From Planctomycetia bacterium (GTDB lineage Bacteria > Planctomycetota > Planctomycetia > Gemmatales > Gemmataceae), in NCBI GenBank assembly GCA_005799265.1, contig SYHD01000004.1, positions 1-36,054 of the forward strand: a stretch of DNA of 36,054 bases. Direction: 5' to 3'. Position 1 is the first letter of the stretch. Every line of letters begins with the position of its first letter. The notes below the pieces were generated by a model. That model was not told where the DNA came from. It ran no database searches and was given only the letters and a program-made list of their open reading frames with translations. Shown piece after piece: positions 22,521 through 30,363 of this stretch. The translations under genes were made by a program, and so were the position numbers.

Positions 22521-25049
22521 ATGCGCGGACGATTTGCTTGCATTCTCGCCGCTACCGTCGTCGTTGTCTACTGCGGGCATCACGCTCACGCGGTCATCAA
22601 GGTCGATACGCCGCTCAAGTCGATCGAAGGCTCGGCGGTCTACATACTCGTCGGCAAAGTCGAGAAGTTCTTTCCCGACAAGCCGGCCATGCTCGTCGAT
22701 GTCGTCGAGGACATCAAGGGCAAGGCGCCGTTTCGACAATTGCCGATCAATTGCAAGGTCGCCGACGAAAAGACCGCCAAGGAGAACTTGATCGAGCCGC
22801 TCATGAAGCGGCTGGGGCCGGACCTCGACATCATTTTCTTTATCGAGCCGCGCGGCAAGAGCTACATCACCTTCGCCTACACCAACGGCACCTGGTTCCA
22901 GCTACAAGGCTCGAAACTCGATCAGGACCGCGCCGTCTTCCAACTGCGCTCGGCGGAGCCGTACTTCCACAAGTCGTTCCATGGCCCGACGGCGGACCTG
23001 CGCAAGTTGCTCAAGGATCACGCCGCCGGGAACGCCAAGCTGCCGCCGATCGACGACAAGGTCAAACCCGGCCTCGGACCGGAGTACAAGGAAAAAGGCG
23101 AAAGTAAAAAGGCAAAAGTAGATCCGCCCCGCAATTCCTTTTTCCTTTTGCCTTTTTCCTTTTGCCTTGGCAAAGCCTCACTTGGCGAATCATTTGCTGT
23201 CATCCCGACGCTCGGCATCGGCGCCCCGCTGGCGATCCTCGCGCTCTTATTCCCGACGGTTTTCGGCGGCGTCTTCGTTCTCTTCCGGCAATGGTTGGCG
23301 TTCATCACGCTCATCAGCATCAATAGCACGTTGATGATCGCCCAGTGGGCGTTGTTGGAATTGGCGCCCGGGCTTCTGCGCGGCTCCTGGTGGGGCACGG
23401 GCGAGGCGTTGTGGTTTGCCATGATGCTCTGTACCTTTTTGTGTGCCTGTTGGTCATGGCGTCGGCAGCTCAATGCGCTTTCCGAGGGCGCCGTCGAAGC
23501 GCCGCGTAAGACCGAGCTAATGATCCTGTCTTTCATGAGCGCATCGGGCCTCGGCGCGCTGCTGGTCGTGGCCTGGATCTCGAAACAGATTAGCTGGGCC
23601 GACGCCGGCTGGACCGTCACGGTGGTGATGACGCTCGGCATCGTCGCCGGCACGCTCTATCGCGCGTTTCATGTTCTCAAAGGCGACACGCTCTTTGGAG
23701 CCCCTCCCCTCGCGACGGAAGGCGTTATTCTCTGTGCGATGTTGCTCGGTCACGTTGCTTTCGTCCCCGCAATCTGGGGCGCCAACGTCAGTACCGAAGG
23801 CAACGTCGAAACCAACCAAGGCGCCGCGGCAACTACCAGGATCTCCAAAGTCATCAAGAAATGGGACTATGTGCCGGAAGCGCGCATTAAGGGCATGTAC
23901 GCCTCATCTCCCCTTGGCGATGGCGATGCCGTCTACGCCTGCTATTCCGGCGTTAACCAGTACGCGACTCTGGTGCGCCTCGATCGCAACTCGGGCGAAT
24001 TGAAATGGGAATTCTTCGGCAAGAATGACGACCTGCGACAAATGATCTCGACCCCCTGCATTGCCGACGGCAAGCTCTACTTCGGCGAGGGTTTTCACGA
24101 CGACAAGAATTGCCGAATTTTCTGTGTCGATGCGACAAAAGGCGAAGAACTCTGGAGCGTCAAGACTAGCGGTCAGACCGAATCAAGCCCGACAGTCGCC
24201 AACGGCAAGCTCTACATCGGCGCGGGCAACGACGGCGTCTACTGCCTCGACGCCAAGACCGGCAAGGAACTCTGGAAGTTCCCGCCCAAGGATTACAAGG
24301 GCCGACTGCTGCGTTTCGGCGGCGGCATGCTCGTCGTCGGCGAGCGACTCTACTGCGCGACCGGCGTCGATCGCAATCAAACGAAAGACAAGGGCGAGAC
24401 CGCGGCCTTCTGCCTTGACGCCAACACGGGCAAGGAAATCTGGAAGACGCCTGCCCCCTACCCCGTTTGGTCCAAGCCAATTGTACGCGACGGCTTTCTT
24501 TATCTTTCCTGCGGCAACGGCGATGTCTTCGAGGACGCGCAGCCTCCGGATCAGCCGGGCGGCATGCTGCTTTGTCTCGACACCGACAATGGCAAGGAAA
24601 AATGGCGATTCAAGGCGCCCAACGGCATCATCGAAGCACCGGCTGTCGATGAAGGCCGAGTCTACTTCGGCTGCCGCGACGGACAGCTATACTGCGTCGG
24701 CCGAGCGGACGGCAAGGAACGCTGGCGGCATTTCCTGGACTCGGCGATCATCGCGACGCCGGTGCTCGACATCGACGCCAAGCAGCGCACGATCAGCGTC
24801 TTCGCGATCGCCAACGCGGGCAAGATCTGCTGTCTCGATCCGCTTATCGGCGATATTGTCTGGACCTACAACCTGACGCAACAGCGCGCGTACATCACCA
24901 GCTCGCCCGCCCTCGTCGTCACGCGCGAAAAGGACGGCTCGGCGCGGCGGCAACTCTACTTCGGCTGCGGTCTCGGCGGCGGCACGCGCGATCTTCCCTC
25001 CAATCGGCCCGTCTTCTACTGCCTTGAGGATTCCGTCAAAGTAGAATAG
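22521..25049 (+). CDS. Membrane-anchored PQQ-type beta-propeller protein
   Basis: This 842-residue protein has three parts. A signal peptide (MRGRFACILAATVVVVYCG) leads into a soluble domain of about 165 residues. About six membrane helices follow between residues 216 and 430 (for example LAILALLFPTVFGGVFVLF, AWISKQISWADAGW loop, VILCAMLLGHVAFVPAIWG). The C-terminal PQQ-like propeller (about 445-842) shows repeated blades ending GKELWKF, GKEIWKT, GKEKWRF, DGKERWRH and GDIVWTY. The residues that coordinate PQQ in dehydrogenases are not evident, so it is more likely a binding or scaffold propeller outside the cytoplasm. A 7-mer hairpin lies in frame at residues about 190-216. GGAG precedes the ATG by about 10 bases. 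Confidence 0.85.
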   Translation: MRGRFACILAATVVVVYCGHHAHAVIKVDTPLKSIEGSAVYILVGKVEKFFPDKPAMLVDVVEDIKGKAPFRQLPINCKVADEKTAKENLIEPLMKRLGPDLDIIFFIEPRGKSYITFAYTNGTWFQLQGSKLDQDRAVFQLRSAEPYFHKSFHGPTADLRKLLKDHAAGNAKLPPIDDKVKPGLGPEYKEKGESKKAKVDPPRNSFFLLPFSFCLGKASLGESFAVIPTLGIGAPLAILALLFPTVFGGVFVLFRQWLAFITLISINSTLMIAQWALLELAPGLLRGSWWGTGEALWFAMMLCTFLCACWSWRRQLNALSEGAVEAPRKTELMILSFMSASGLGALLVVAWISKQISWADAGWTVTVVMTLGIVAGTLYRAFHVLKGDTLFGAPPLATEGVILCAMLLGHVAFVPAIWGANVSTEGNVETNQGAAATTRISKVIKKWDYVPEARIKGMYASSPLGDGDAVYACYSGVNQYATLVRLDRNSGELKWEFFGKNDDLRQMISTPCIADGKLYFGEGFHDDKNCRIFCVDATKGEELWSVKTSGQTESSPTVANGKLYIGAGNDGVYCLDAKTGKELWKFPPKDYKGRLLRFGGGMLVVGERLYCATGVDRNQTKDKGETAAFCLDANTGKEIWKTPAPYPVWSKPIVRDGFLYLSCGNGDVFEDAQPPDQPGGMLLCLDTDNGKEKWRFKAPNGIIEAPAVDEGRVYFGCRDGQLYCVGRADGKERWRHFLDSAIIATPVLDIDAKQRTISVFAIANAGKICCLDPLIGDIVWTYNLTQQRAYITSSPALVVTREKDGSARRQLYFGCGLGGGTRDLPSNRPVFYCLEDSVKVE
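23088..23168. repeat. 7-mer inverted repeat inside the PQQ-propeller gene (word TTCCTTT/TGCCTTT)
   Basis: The A-rich left arm (23088-23118) pairs with the right arm (23137-23168), which is TTCCTTT-TGCCTTT-TTCCTTT-TGCCTT in tandem; the spacer is 18 bases. The whole element is read in frame and inserts a lysine/phenylalanine-rich linker (KEKGESKKAKV, NSFFLLPFSFCL) between the soluble N-terminal domain and the first membrane helix. Confidence 0.85.
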
Positions 25050-25162
25050 TGGTCAGTGGCTAGTGACTAGTGGCTAGTGGCTAGCTGTGAGCAACTCCCC
25101 AAAATCAAGCGCGGGTCGCATTGGTATTCACTAGCCACTAACCACTAGCCACTAGCCACTTA
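25047..25162. repeat. 7-mer inverted repeat between two genes (word GGCTAGT/GACTAGT)
   Basis: The left arm (25047-25085) is GGCTAGT units and includes the TAG stop of the PQQ gene. The right arm (25129-25162) is CACTAGC/CACTAAC-type units and ends two bases before the ATG at 25165. The spacer is about 43 bases. It fills the whole intergenic gap, leaving no room for a Shine-Dalgarno in front of the next gene. Confidence 0.85.
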
Positions 25163-25164
25163 TT

Positions 25165-28026
25165 ATGCCACAACGCTGGATCTACTTCTTCGGCAATCAC
25201 CATGCTGACGGTGACGGCGAACTCAAGCACGTCATCGGCGGCAAAGGCGCGAGCCTTGCCGACATGACGCGTGCCGGCCTCAACGTGCCGCCCGGCTTCA
25301 CCATCTCGGCCGAGTGCTGCGATTATTTCTACAGGCACGATCAGCGCTGGCCCGACGATCTCGAAGCGGAACTGCGCGGCAATCTTACGCGGCTCGAACT
25401 ACTCGCGGGCCGCACCTTCGGCGTTGGCAATCGGCCGCTCCTGGTAGCCGTGCGTTCCGGCGCGGCGCAGTCGATGCCAGGGATGATGGATACCCTGCTC
25501 AATGTCGGCCTGACGCACGATTGCATCGCGGCGATCGCCGCACGCATGGGCAATCGCCGGGAGGTCTGGCTGGCCTACCTGCACTTTCGTCTAATGTATT
25601 CGCGCACGGTTCTCGGCATCGAGTTCACTCCCGAGGTTGAAGCGTTTTGCAATTCGGTCGGCAAGACGGGAGAGGACCGCCTCGACGCCGAGCAAATCCG
25701 CTCGCTCTGCATGAAGCTCTCAGAACGCTCGGCGCGCGAATTCCCCACGCAATCCTGGGATATGCTCCAGCGCGCCATCAATGCCGTCTTCCTCTCCTGG
25801 AACAGCGAACGCGCCCTCACCTATCGCAAACATCACAAAATCGACGGCCTCTTGGGCACCGCCGTCACCGTGCAGATGATGTGCCCATCCGAAGTCTCCG
25901 GTGTTATGTTCACGGCGAATCCCGTCAATCATGCCGCGGAGATCATCATCGAATCGGCGTTCGGTCTGGGCGAGGCGATCGTGCTCGGCAAAGTCACGCC
26001 TGATCGCTTTGTGCTCGACAAGAACGACCTCGCCATCAAAGAGCGCGTCGTCTCACAAAAAGAAACGCGCGTCGCCACGCTCGCGGAAGACGGCCAGGGG
26101 CAGACAGGCGACGCCGGCGACGTTTCGCTGCGCGATGAACAAGTGAACGAACTCGCCAGACTCGGGCGGGCCGTCGAGACCCACTTCAAGACGCCGTGCG
26201 ATATCGAATGGGCACTCTCACGCGGCCAGTTCTACCTCTTGCAAGCGCGGCCGATCAAGCTGAAATCGGCGGGTCCGACGATCGACGTGCGCGCGCGTGA
26301 AGCCGTCCGGCAGGAGGAGATCGCGGCTCTGCGTCCCCTGACGGAACCGTCTGGCACGGTGTGGAGTCGATTCAATCTCGCGGAGATTCTGCCGGAGCCG
26401 ACGCCGATGACCTGGGCTATCGTGCGGCAATTTATGTCGGGACGCGGTGGCTTCGGGCAGATGTATCGTGATATCGGCTTCGATCCCGATTCCGCCCTCG
26501 ACGAACTCGGCATGTTCGATCTTGTCTGCGGCCGGCCGTACTGCAATTTGAGCCGCGAGCCGCGGATGCAATATCAGAACCTTCCGTTCGAGCACAACTT
26601 CGAGCTGTTGAAGAAGTATCCGCAGAAAGCGCTGTATCCGCAGGCGACGATGAATCCGCGCCGCGCGGGGCTGGGCTTTTTCATCAAGATCCCACTCTTG
26701 TTCTTCAAGATGTGGTGGGCGCAGGCCAAGCAGCAACAGTTGATTCGCTCGTTCGCGGCGCAATTCACGAGCGAGATCGTGCCGCCGTTTTTGACGGCGG
26801 TGGAGGCGGCGCAGCGCGAGGACTGGAGCAAGCTTTCGGCCAAGGATGTGCTGGAGCGCATGCACGTCTGGATTCAGCACACGCTGTTCGACTTCGCGCG
26901 CGAAAGCTTGAAGCCGACGGCGCTGGCGGCGATCGTGCTCGGCAATCTCGAACGTGCTTTTGCCTCACGCTTGCAGCCGCCTGACATCAAGCCGGCCGAG
27001 GCGCTGGCGATCGGCATCCAGCGCGCCCAGGCGGCCTTGCGCGAACTGATGATGGGCGTGCATCCCGACGAGCACACCGATCTGCCGGGCGCCATCCGAG
27101 CCTTGCGCGAACGCCGATTGTCGAAGGACGAATTCTTGCGCCGATTCGGCCATCGCGGCAGTCAGGAGATGGAACTTGCGAGGCCACGCTGGGCCGAGGA
27201 TCATGCGGCGCTCGACGCGCTTCTCGGGGACGCACTACTCGATTCGTTTAGCCGCGGCTCGGAGAACCGCGCGGATCTTCCATCCGCGGCAAAACAGGGT
27301 GCCGGCGAAGATGCCTGGCAAAACGCCTGGCGCAAGCTCGCCGACGACGCCCGGCTTCTGCCCAGCCAACGTCCCGCCGTCGAGGCGGAACTTCGCAAAT
27401 TGCAAACCTACATGGGCCTGCGCGAATCGGCCAAGCATCACCTCCTGCGCGGCTACGCCCTGATCCGCCGGGCGCTGGTCGAGCTCGATCGACGGTATCA
27501 ACTGCACGATGGCGTCTTCTTCTTGACACCAGACGATTTGATTGAGTTGGTGCGATCGGCCGAGGGGAAGGCGCCGCAAATGTTCTTCGACCGGATCGAA
27601 CAGCGCGGACGCCGCCGCGAAATCGTGCTGAGTTTGCCATTGCCGAGCGTCATCTACAGCGACGATCTTGACGCCGTCGGCCGCGAGATGACGCACACGG
27701 CCAGCGACTCGATGCAAGGCGTGCCGTTGTCGGCGGGCATCGTCGAGGCAACGGCGTGGGTGCTGACCGATGTCGCCGGGGCGCAGATGCCGCACGAGCC
27801 GTACATTCTCGTGTGTCCCTCTACGGATCCGGCGTGGGTTCCGCTGTTCGTGCAAGCGCGCGGCCTGGTGATGGAGACGGGGGGCATGCTCTCGCACGGT
27901 GCGATCGTGGCCCGTGAGTTCGGCTTGCCCGCGGTCGCGGGCATCGCGGACGTGCATCGCCGCATCAAGACGGGACAGCGCTTGCGCATCGACGGGGCGA
28001 CGGGGACGGTGCAGGTGGTCGGCTGA
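25165..28026 (+). CDS. PPDK/PEP-synthase-like phosphotransferase without the PEP-binding barrel
   Basis: This 953-residue cytoplasmic protein has two recognisable ends. The N-terminal ATP-grasp domain (about 1-370) carries GGKGASLADMTRAGLNVPPGF and RSGAAQSMPGMMDTLLNVGLT as in pyruvate phosphate dikinase, then PSEVSGVMFTANPVN and IESAFGLGEAIVLGKVTPD as in PEP synthase. The C-terminal swivelling phosphohistidine domain has GGMLSHGAIVAREFGLPAV with the predicted phosphorylated His911. The C-terminal TIM barrel that binds PEP or pyruvate is absent. In its place, about 400-860 is a helical middle region ahead of the His domain, the order seen in rifampin phosphotransferases and other antibiotic or metabolite kinases. 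The substrate is therefore unknown. The start ATG lacks a Shine-Dalgarno and abuts a hairpin. Confidence 0.85.
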   Translation: MPQRWIYFFGNHHADGDGELKHVIGGKGASLADMTRAGLNVPPGFTISAECCDYFYRHDQRWPDDLEAELRGNLTRLELLAGRTFGVGNRPLLVAVRSGAAQSMPGMMDTLLNVGLTHDCIAAIAARMGNRREVWLAYLHFRLMYSRTVLGIEFTPEVEAFCNSVGKTGEDRLDAEQIRSLCMKLSERSAREFPTQSWDMLQRAINAVFLSWNSERALTYRKHHKIDGLLGTAVTVQMMCPSEVSGVMFTANPVNHAAEIIIESAFGLGEAIVLGKVTPDRFVLDKNDLAIKERVVSQKETRVATLAEDGQGQTGDAGDVSLRDEQVNELARLGRAVETHFKTPCDIEWALSRGQFYLLQARPIKLKSAGPTIDVRAREAVRQEEIAALRPLTEPSGTVWSRFNLAEILPEPTPMTWAIVRQFMSGRGGFGQMYRDIGFDPDSALDELGMFDLVCGRPYCNLSREPRMQYQNLPFEHNFELLKKYPQKALYPQATMNPRRAGLGFFIKIPLLFFKMWWAQAKQQQLIRSFAAQFTSEIVPPFLTAVEAAQREDWSKLSAKDVLERMHVWIQHTLFDFARESLKPTALAAIVLGNLERAFASRLQPPDIKPAEALAIGIQRAQAALRELMMGVHPDEHTDLPGAIRALRERRLSKDEFLRRFGHRGSQEMELARPRWAEDHAALDALLGDALLDSFSRGSENRADLPSAAKQGAGEDAWQNAWRKLADDARLLPSQRPAVEAELRKLQTYMGLRESAKHHLLRGYALIRRALVELDRRYQLHDGVFFLTPDDLIELVRSAEGKAPQMFFDRIEQRGRRREIVLSLPLPSVIYSDDLDAVGREMTHTASDSMQGVPLSAGIVEATAWVLTDVAGAQMPHEPYILVCPSTDPAWVPLFVQARGLVMETGGMLSHGAIVAREFGLPAVAGIADVHRRIKTGQRLRIDGATGTVQVVG

Positions 28027-28030
28027 ATGC

Positions 28031-28087
28031 GTTTCGCACTCGCGCTAACGCCCCAAGCGACCTGGCGCCTTAGCGCGAGCGCTAAAC
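28031..28087. terminator. Hairpin between convergent genes
   Basis: GTTTCGCACTCGCGCTAACGCC pairs imperfectly with GGCGCCTTAGCGCGAGCGCTAAAC. It occupies the gap between the stops of two convergent genes, a natural place for a bidirectional terminator. Its sequence (GCTCGCGCTAA/TTAGCGCGAGC) is related to the dispersed element at 29148 and 31737. No T run follows. Confidence 0.55.
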
Positions 28088-28094
28088 AAAGTAT

Positions 28095-29132
28095 TCATGT
28101 CGATGCCAGGATGTGCATGATGTCCCCATCCTGCACGATGTACGTCTTGCTTTCGAGCCGATACACCCCATGGAGTTTCGCTTCCTTCATGGAGCGGTGC
28201 TTCTGAAAATCGGGATAGCTGACGACCTCGGCGCGTACGAAGCCGCGTTCGAGGTCGGTGTGAATGTGCCCGGCGCCTTGCTGCGCTGTCGAGCCCTTCG
28301 GTATCGGCCAGGCCCGGCACTCGTCCTCGCCGACGGTGAAGAAGACGATCTGGTTCATCGCGTGGAAGATGTTGCGCAAGGTCTCGCCCTTCGACAGGTC
28401 TTTCAGATTCAATTCCTGCATGAACATCTCACGATCGGCGTCCGACAGCTCGGCCAGCTCCATCTCCAGCTTGGCCGGGGCCTGCATCGCGGTCGGGGCG
28501 AGCTTGAGCAGATCCTCCGGCAACGGTTTGCCGATGCGGTCCTCGGCGATGTTGACGAAGATCAACTCCGGCTTGAGCGTCAGCAATTGAAAGCTGCGGA
28601 TGGTTTTTTCTTCGTCGGGCTTCAGATGTGCAGCCGCGGCGCTCTCGCCTTTTTCGAGGCAGCCGGCGACGCGCTGCAGAAGGGCGGACTCGATCTCATC
28701 GAGTTCGCGCAGCTTGGCGGCCTTGGTCTTCTTGGCTTGATCCTTGAGCTTGTCGAGCCGATTCATGACGATTTCCAGATCGGCAAAGAGCATCTCTTCG
28801 CGGAAGCGGCGCAACTCGTCGGTCCAATTGCCGCCGGCGAAGCCGTTAAGGACGATCATCAGCCCGCCGGCGTCGCGCATCATGGCGAGGCGGCGTGGAT
28901 TGTCGCGGCGTTCGGTCGGGTGCAGGCCGGGCGTGTCGAGCAGTTCCATGCGGGCGTGCGTCGTTTTCTTTGGACTGAAGAGCGTGGAAAGAAAATCGAG
29001 ACGCGGATCAGGCACAAGTGGATTGCCGATTTGCCCGGCTTGCGAGCGAGACGGATCGGGCGCGTCGCCCGTGAGCCAGTGAAACACGGTGCTCTTGCCG
29101 GAACTGGAGAAACCTGCGATACCGATTTTCAT
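28095..29132 (-). CDS. YchF-like (Obg-related) GTPase with TGS domain
   Basis: This 345-residue cytoplasmic P-loop GTPase has G1 GFSSSGKST at the N-terminus, G3 DTPGLHPTERRDNPRR and a possible G4 region IVMNRLDKLKD. A helical coiled segment of about 100 residues follows (QAKKTKAAKLRELDEIESALLQRV). The C-terminal YchF-type domain and TGS fold include GTLRN-like GETLRNIFHAMNQIVFFTVGEDECRAWPI, HIHTDLERGFVRAEVVSY and YIVQDGDIMHIL. YchF proteins bind ribosomes and nucleotides and act in stress responses; this copy is divergent and may be a paralogue rather than the housekeeping one. Of the tandem ATGs at 29135 and 29132, the second has the better spacing to AAGGA. A dispersed repeat lies just upstream. 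Confidence 0.85.
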   Translation of the reverse strand: MKIGIAGFSSSGKSTVFHWLTGDAPDPSRSQAGQIGNPLVPDPRLDFLSTLFSPKKTTHARMELLDTPGLHPTERRDNPRRLAMMRDAGGLMIVLNGFAGGNWTDELRRFREEMLFADLEIVMNRLDKLKDQAKKTKAAKLRELDEIESALLQRVAGCLEKGESAAAAHLKPDEEKTIRSFQLLTLKPELIFVNIAEDRIGKPLPEDLLKLAPTAMQAPAKLEMELAELSDADREMFMQELNLKDLSKGETLRNIFHAMNQIVFFTVGEDECRAWPIPKGSTAQQGAGHIHTDLERGFVRAEVVSYPDFQKHRSMKEAKLHGVYRLESKTYIVQDGDIMHILAST

Positions 29133-29147
29133 CATGAATCCTTGAGG

Positions 29148-29167
29148 AAGCGCTAAGCCGCGAGCGG
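29148..29167. repeat. Dispersed 20-bp element, copy 1
   Basis: AAGCGCTAAGCCGCGAGCGG is identical to 31737-31756. It lies 15 bases upstream of the YchF-like start codon. Confidence 0.8.
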
Positions 29168-29204
29168 CCATTTCGGGAAGAGAATATTGTATCTACCGGG
29201 GCGA

Positions 29205-29210
29205 TACAAT
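29205..29210 (+). promoter_or_regulatory. Possible -10 element for the GNAT gene
   Basis: GCGATACAATG contains TACAAT about 34 bases upstream of the ATG, the same distance as at 5491-5496. There is no TG extension or clear -35. Confidence 0.3.
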
Positions 29211-29243
29211 GACGTGAACCCGTTGACTTTGCAAGGGGGAGCC

Positions 29244-30005
29244 ATGTCCGACGAATGGATGCCGACGCTGCGGATGAAGCTGTCGCGAGCCGACTTCGAC
29301 CGCTTGCCACGCCACTCGGCGTTCAAATACGAGCTGATCGGCGGCGAGACTTGGATTTCGCCGTGGCCGCGGCATGCGCATGCTGAACTCAAGCTGGCGC
29401 GTTTTCGCCCGGCCAAGGACGATGTGGCCGTGCTGCCCACGCGAAACGCGCGCGTCGACGACATCGAAGCGTTGCTGCCGATCTTCCGCGGCGCGTTCGG
29501 ACCTGTTCAGCCCTACGGCTCGCTAGACGACGAAGCGTTGACGAAGGCGGGGGAAATCTCACTGCAACGGACGTTCACAGGGGAGGACGGCGTCCTGGCT
29601 GAACCAGCCAGCTTCGTGGTATTGCAAGATGACAAGGTTGCCGGCGCGATCTTGATCACGCTTTTGCCGGGCGGCGATCCGAATGAATGGGAGTCCATCC
29701 ACTGGCACGAGACGCCACCCACGGATCTGTGGGCCAAAGCCGAAGGGCAACCGCACTTGACCTGGATCTTCGTTCGCCGACTCGAACAAGGCGCCGGCGT
29801 CGGCACGCAACTGCTGCAGACGGCCGTGCGTGCGCTGAAGAAACAAGGCTACAAATCGTTGTGGACGACCTTTCTGATCGGAAACGACGCGAGCGCCCTC
29901 TGGCACTGGCGCAATGGTTTCAAGCTCTTACCCGGCATGTTCTCCAAGCGGCGCATGCGGCGCGAGATTGGAAAGCTCGGCAAGGACGCTGCTAAGGAGA
30001 ATTGA
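29244..30005 (+). CDS. GNAT-family acetyltransferase with Uma2-like N-terminal segment
   Basis: This 253-residue protein has two parts. Residues about 10-50 (MKLSRADFDRLPRHSAFKYE, then LIGGETWISPWPRHAHAEL) resemble the first strand region of Uma2 proteins. From about residue 60 a GNAT fold follows: RVDDIEALLPIFRGAFG, the central LTWIFV strand, the acetyl-CoA loop QGAGVGTQLL (near residue 182), and the late STFLIGN-like TTFLIGNDASALWHWRNGFKLLP typical of this family. It should transfer an acyl group from CoA to an unknown acceptor. The ATG at 29244 follows a strong AAGGGGGAG; an earlier in-frame ATG at 29187 lies upstream of the promoter-like element and is rejected. It is divergent from the YchF-like gene. 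Confidence 0.82.
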   Translation: MSDEWMPTLRMKLSRADFDRLPRHSAFKYELIGGETWISPWPRHAHAELKLARFRPAKDDVAVLPTRNARVDDIEALLPIFRGAFGPVQPYGSLDDEALTKAGEISLQRTFTGEDGVLAEPASFVVLQDDKVAGAILITLLPGGDPNEWESIHWHETPPTDLWAKAEGQPHLTWIFVRRLEQGAGVGTQLLQTAVRALKKQGYKSLWTTFLIGNDASALWHWRNGFKLLPGMFSKRRMRREIGKLGKDAAKEN

Positions 30006-30363
30006 TCAAAGTTATTCAGCCGAACAAATATCTTGGCAGACAATCCAGCACGCCCTCGGCGCAACCAAAGACACAATCACGAAAATACGAAATAACGAAA
30101 GAGAACCCGAGTTCTTGATTTCGTGTTTTCATCTCTTCGTGCTTTCGGGATACGCATGCTTGAGTCATTCAAGGTATTTGCGCGGGCCACGAAGAATTTG
30201 GACGTTTGAACAAATCGTCAGCTTCCACGGTGAAGGTCATCCCACAACTATCCGCTCCGGCTCTTTCACGTGGCTCTCCGGTACACTGGGGGGAGAGGCG
30301 AGAAACGCGCATGGGCAATTCGCTACAATGTCATCAGACCCGATCCCTACCGGCGTTCATCCC
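30006..30363. other. Intergenic region between GNAT and plsY
   Basis: These 358 bases contain the 7-mer hairpin (30067-30147), a decayed piece of the CCTCTCCCC palindrome family (30279-30300) and a TACAAT (30324-30329) that may be the -10 for plsY. An open frame runs through it into plsY but has no coding character. Confidence 0.5.
30067..30147. repeat. 7-mer-type inverted repeat (word ACGAAAT / TTTCGTG)
   Basis: The left arm (30067-30105, CACGAAAATACGAAATAACG type) pairs with the right arm (30112-30147, TTTCGTG-TTTTCAT-CTCTTCG units) around GAAC-CCGA-GTTC. The arms are 7-8-base units with several mismatches. It lies 61 bases after the GNAT stop. Confidence 0.75.

Noticed and set aside
25047..25162. 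CRISPR-like array
   Set aside because: The repeats are 7 bases with no spacers and form an inverted pair.
28113..29156. Long plus-strand open frame opposite the YchF-like gene
   Set aside because: The GTPase on the minus strand has clear G1, G3 and TGS motifs; the plus-strand frame has none.
29914..30363. N-terminal extension of PlsY
   Set aside because: It overlaps the GNAT gene and a hairpin region; PlsY begins with its first membrane helix at 30364.
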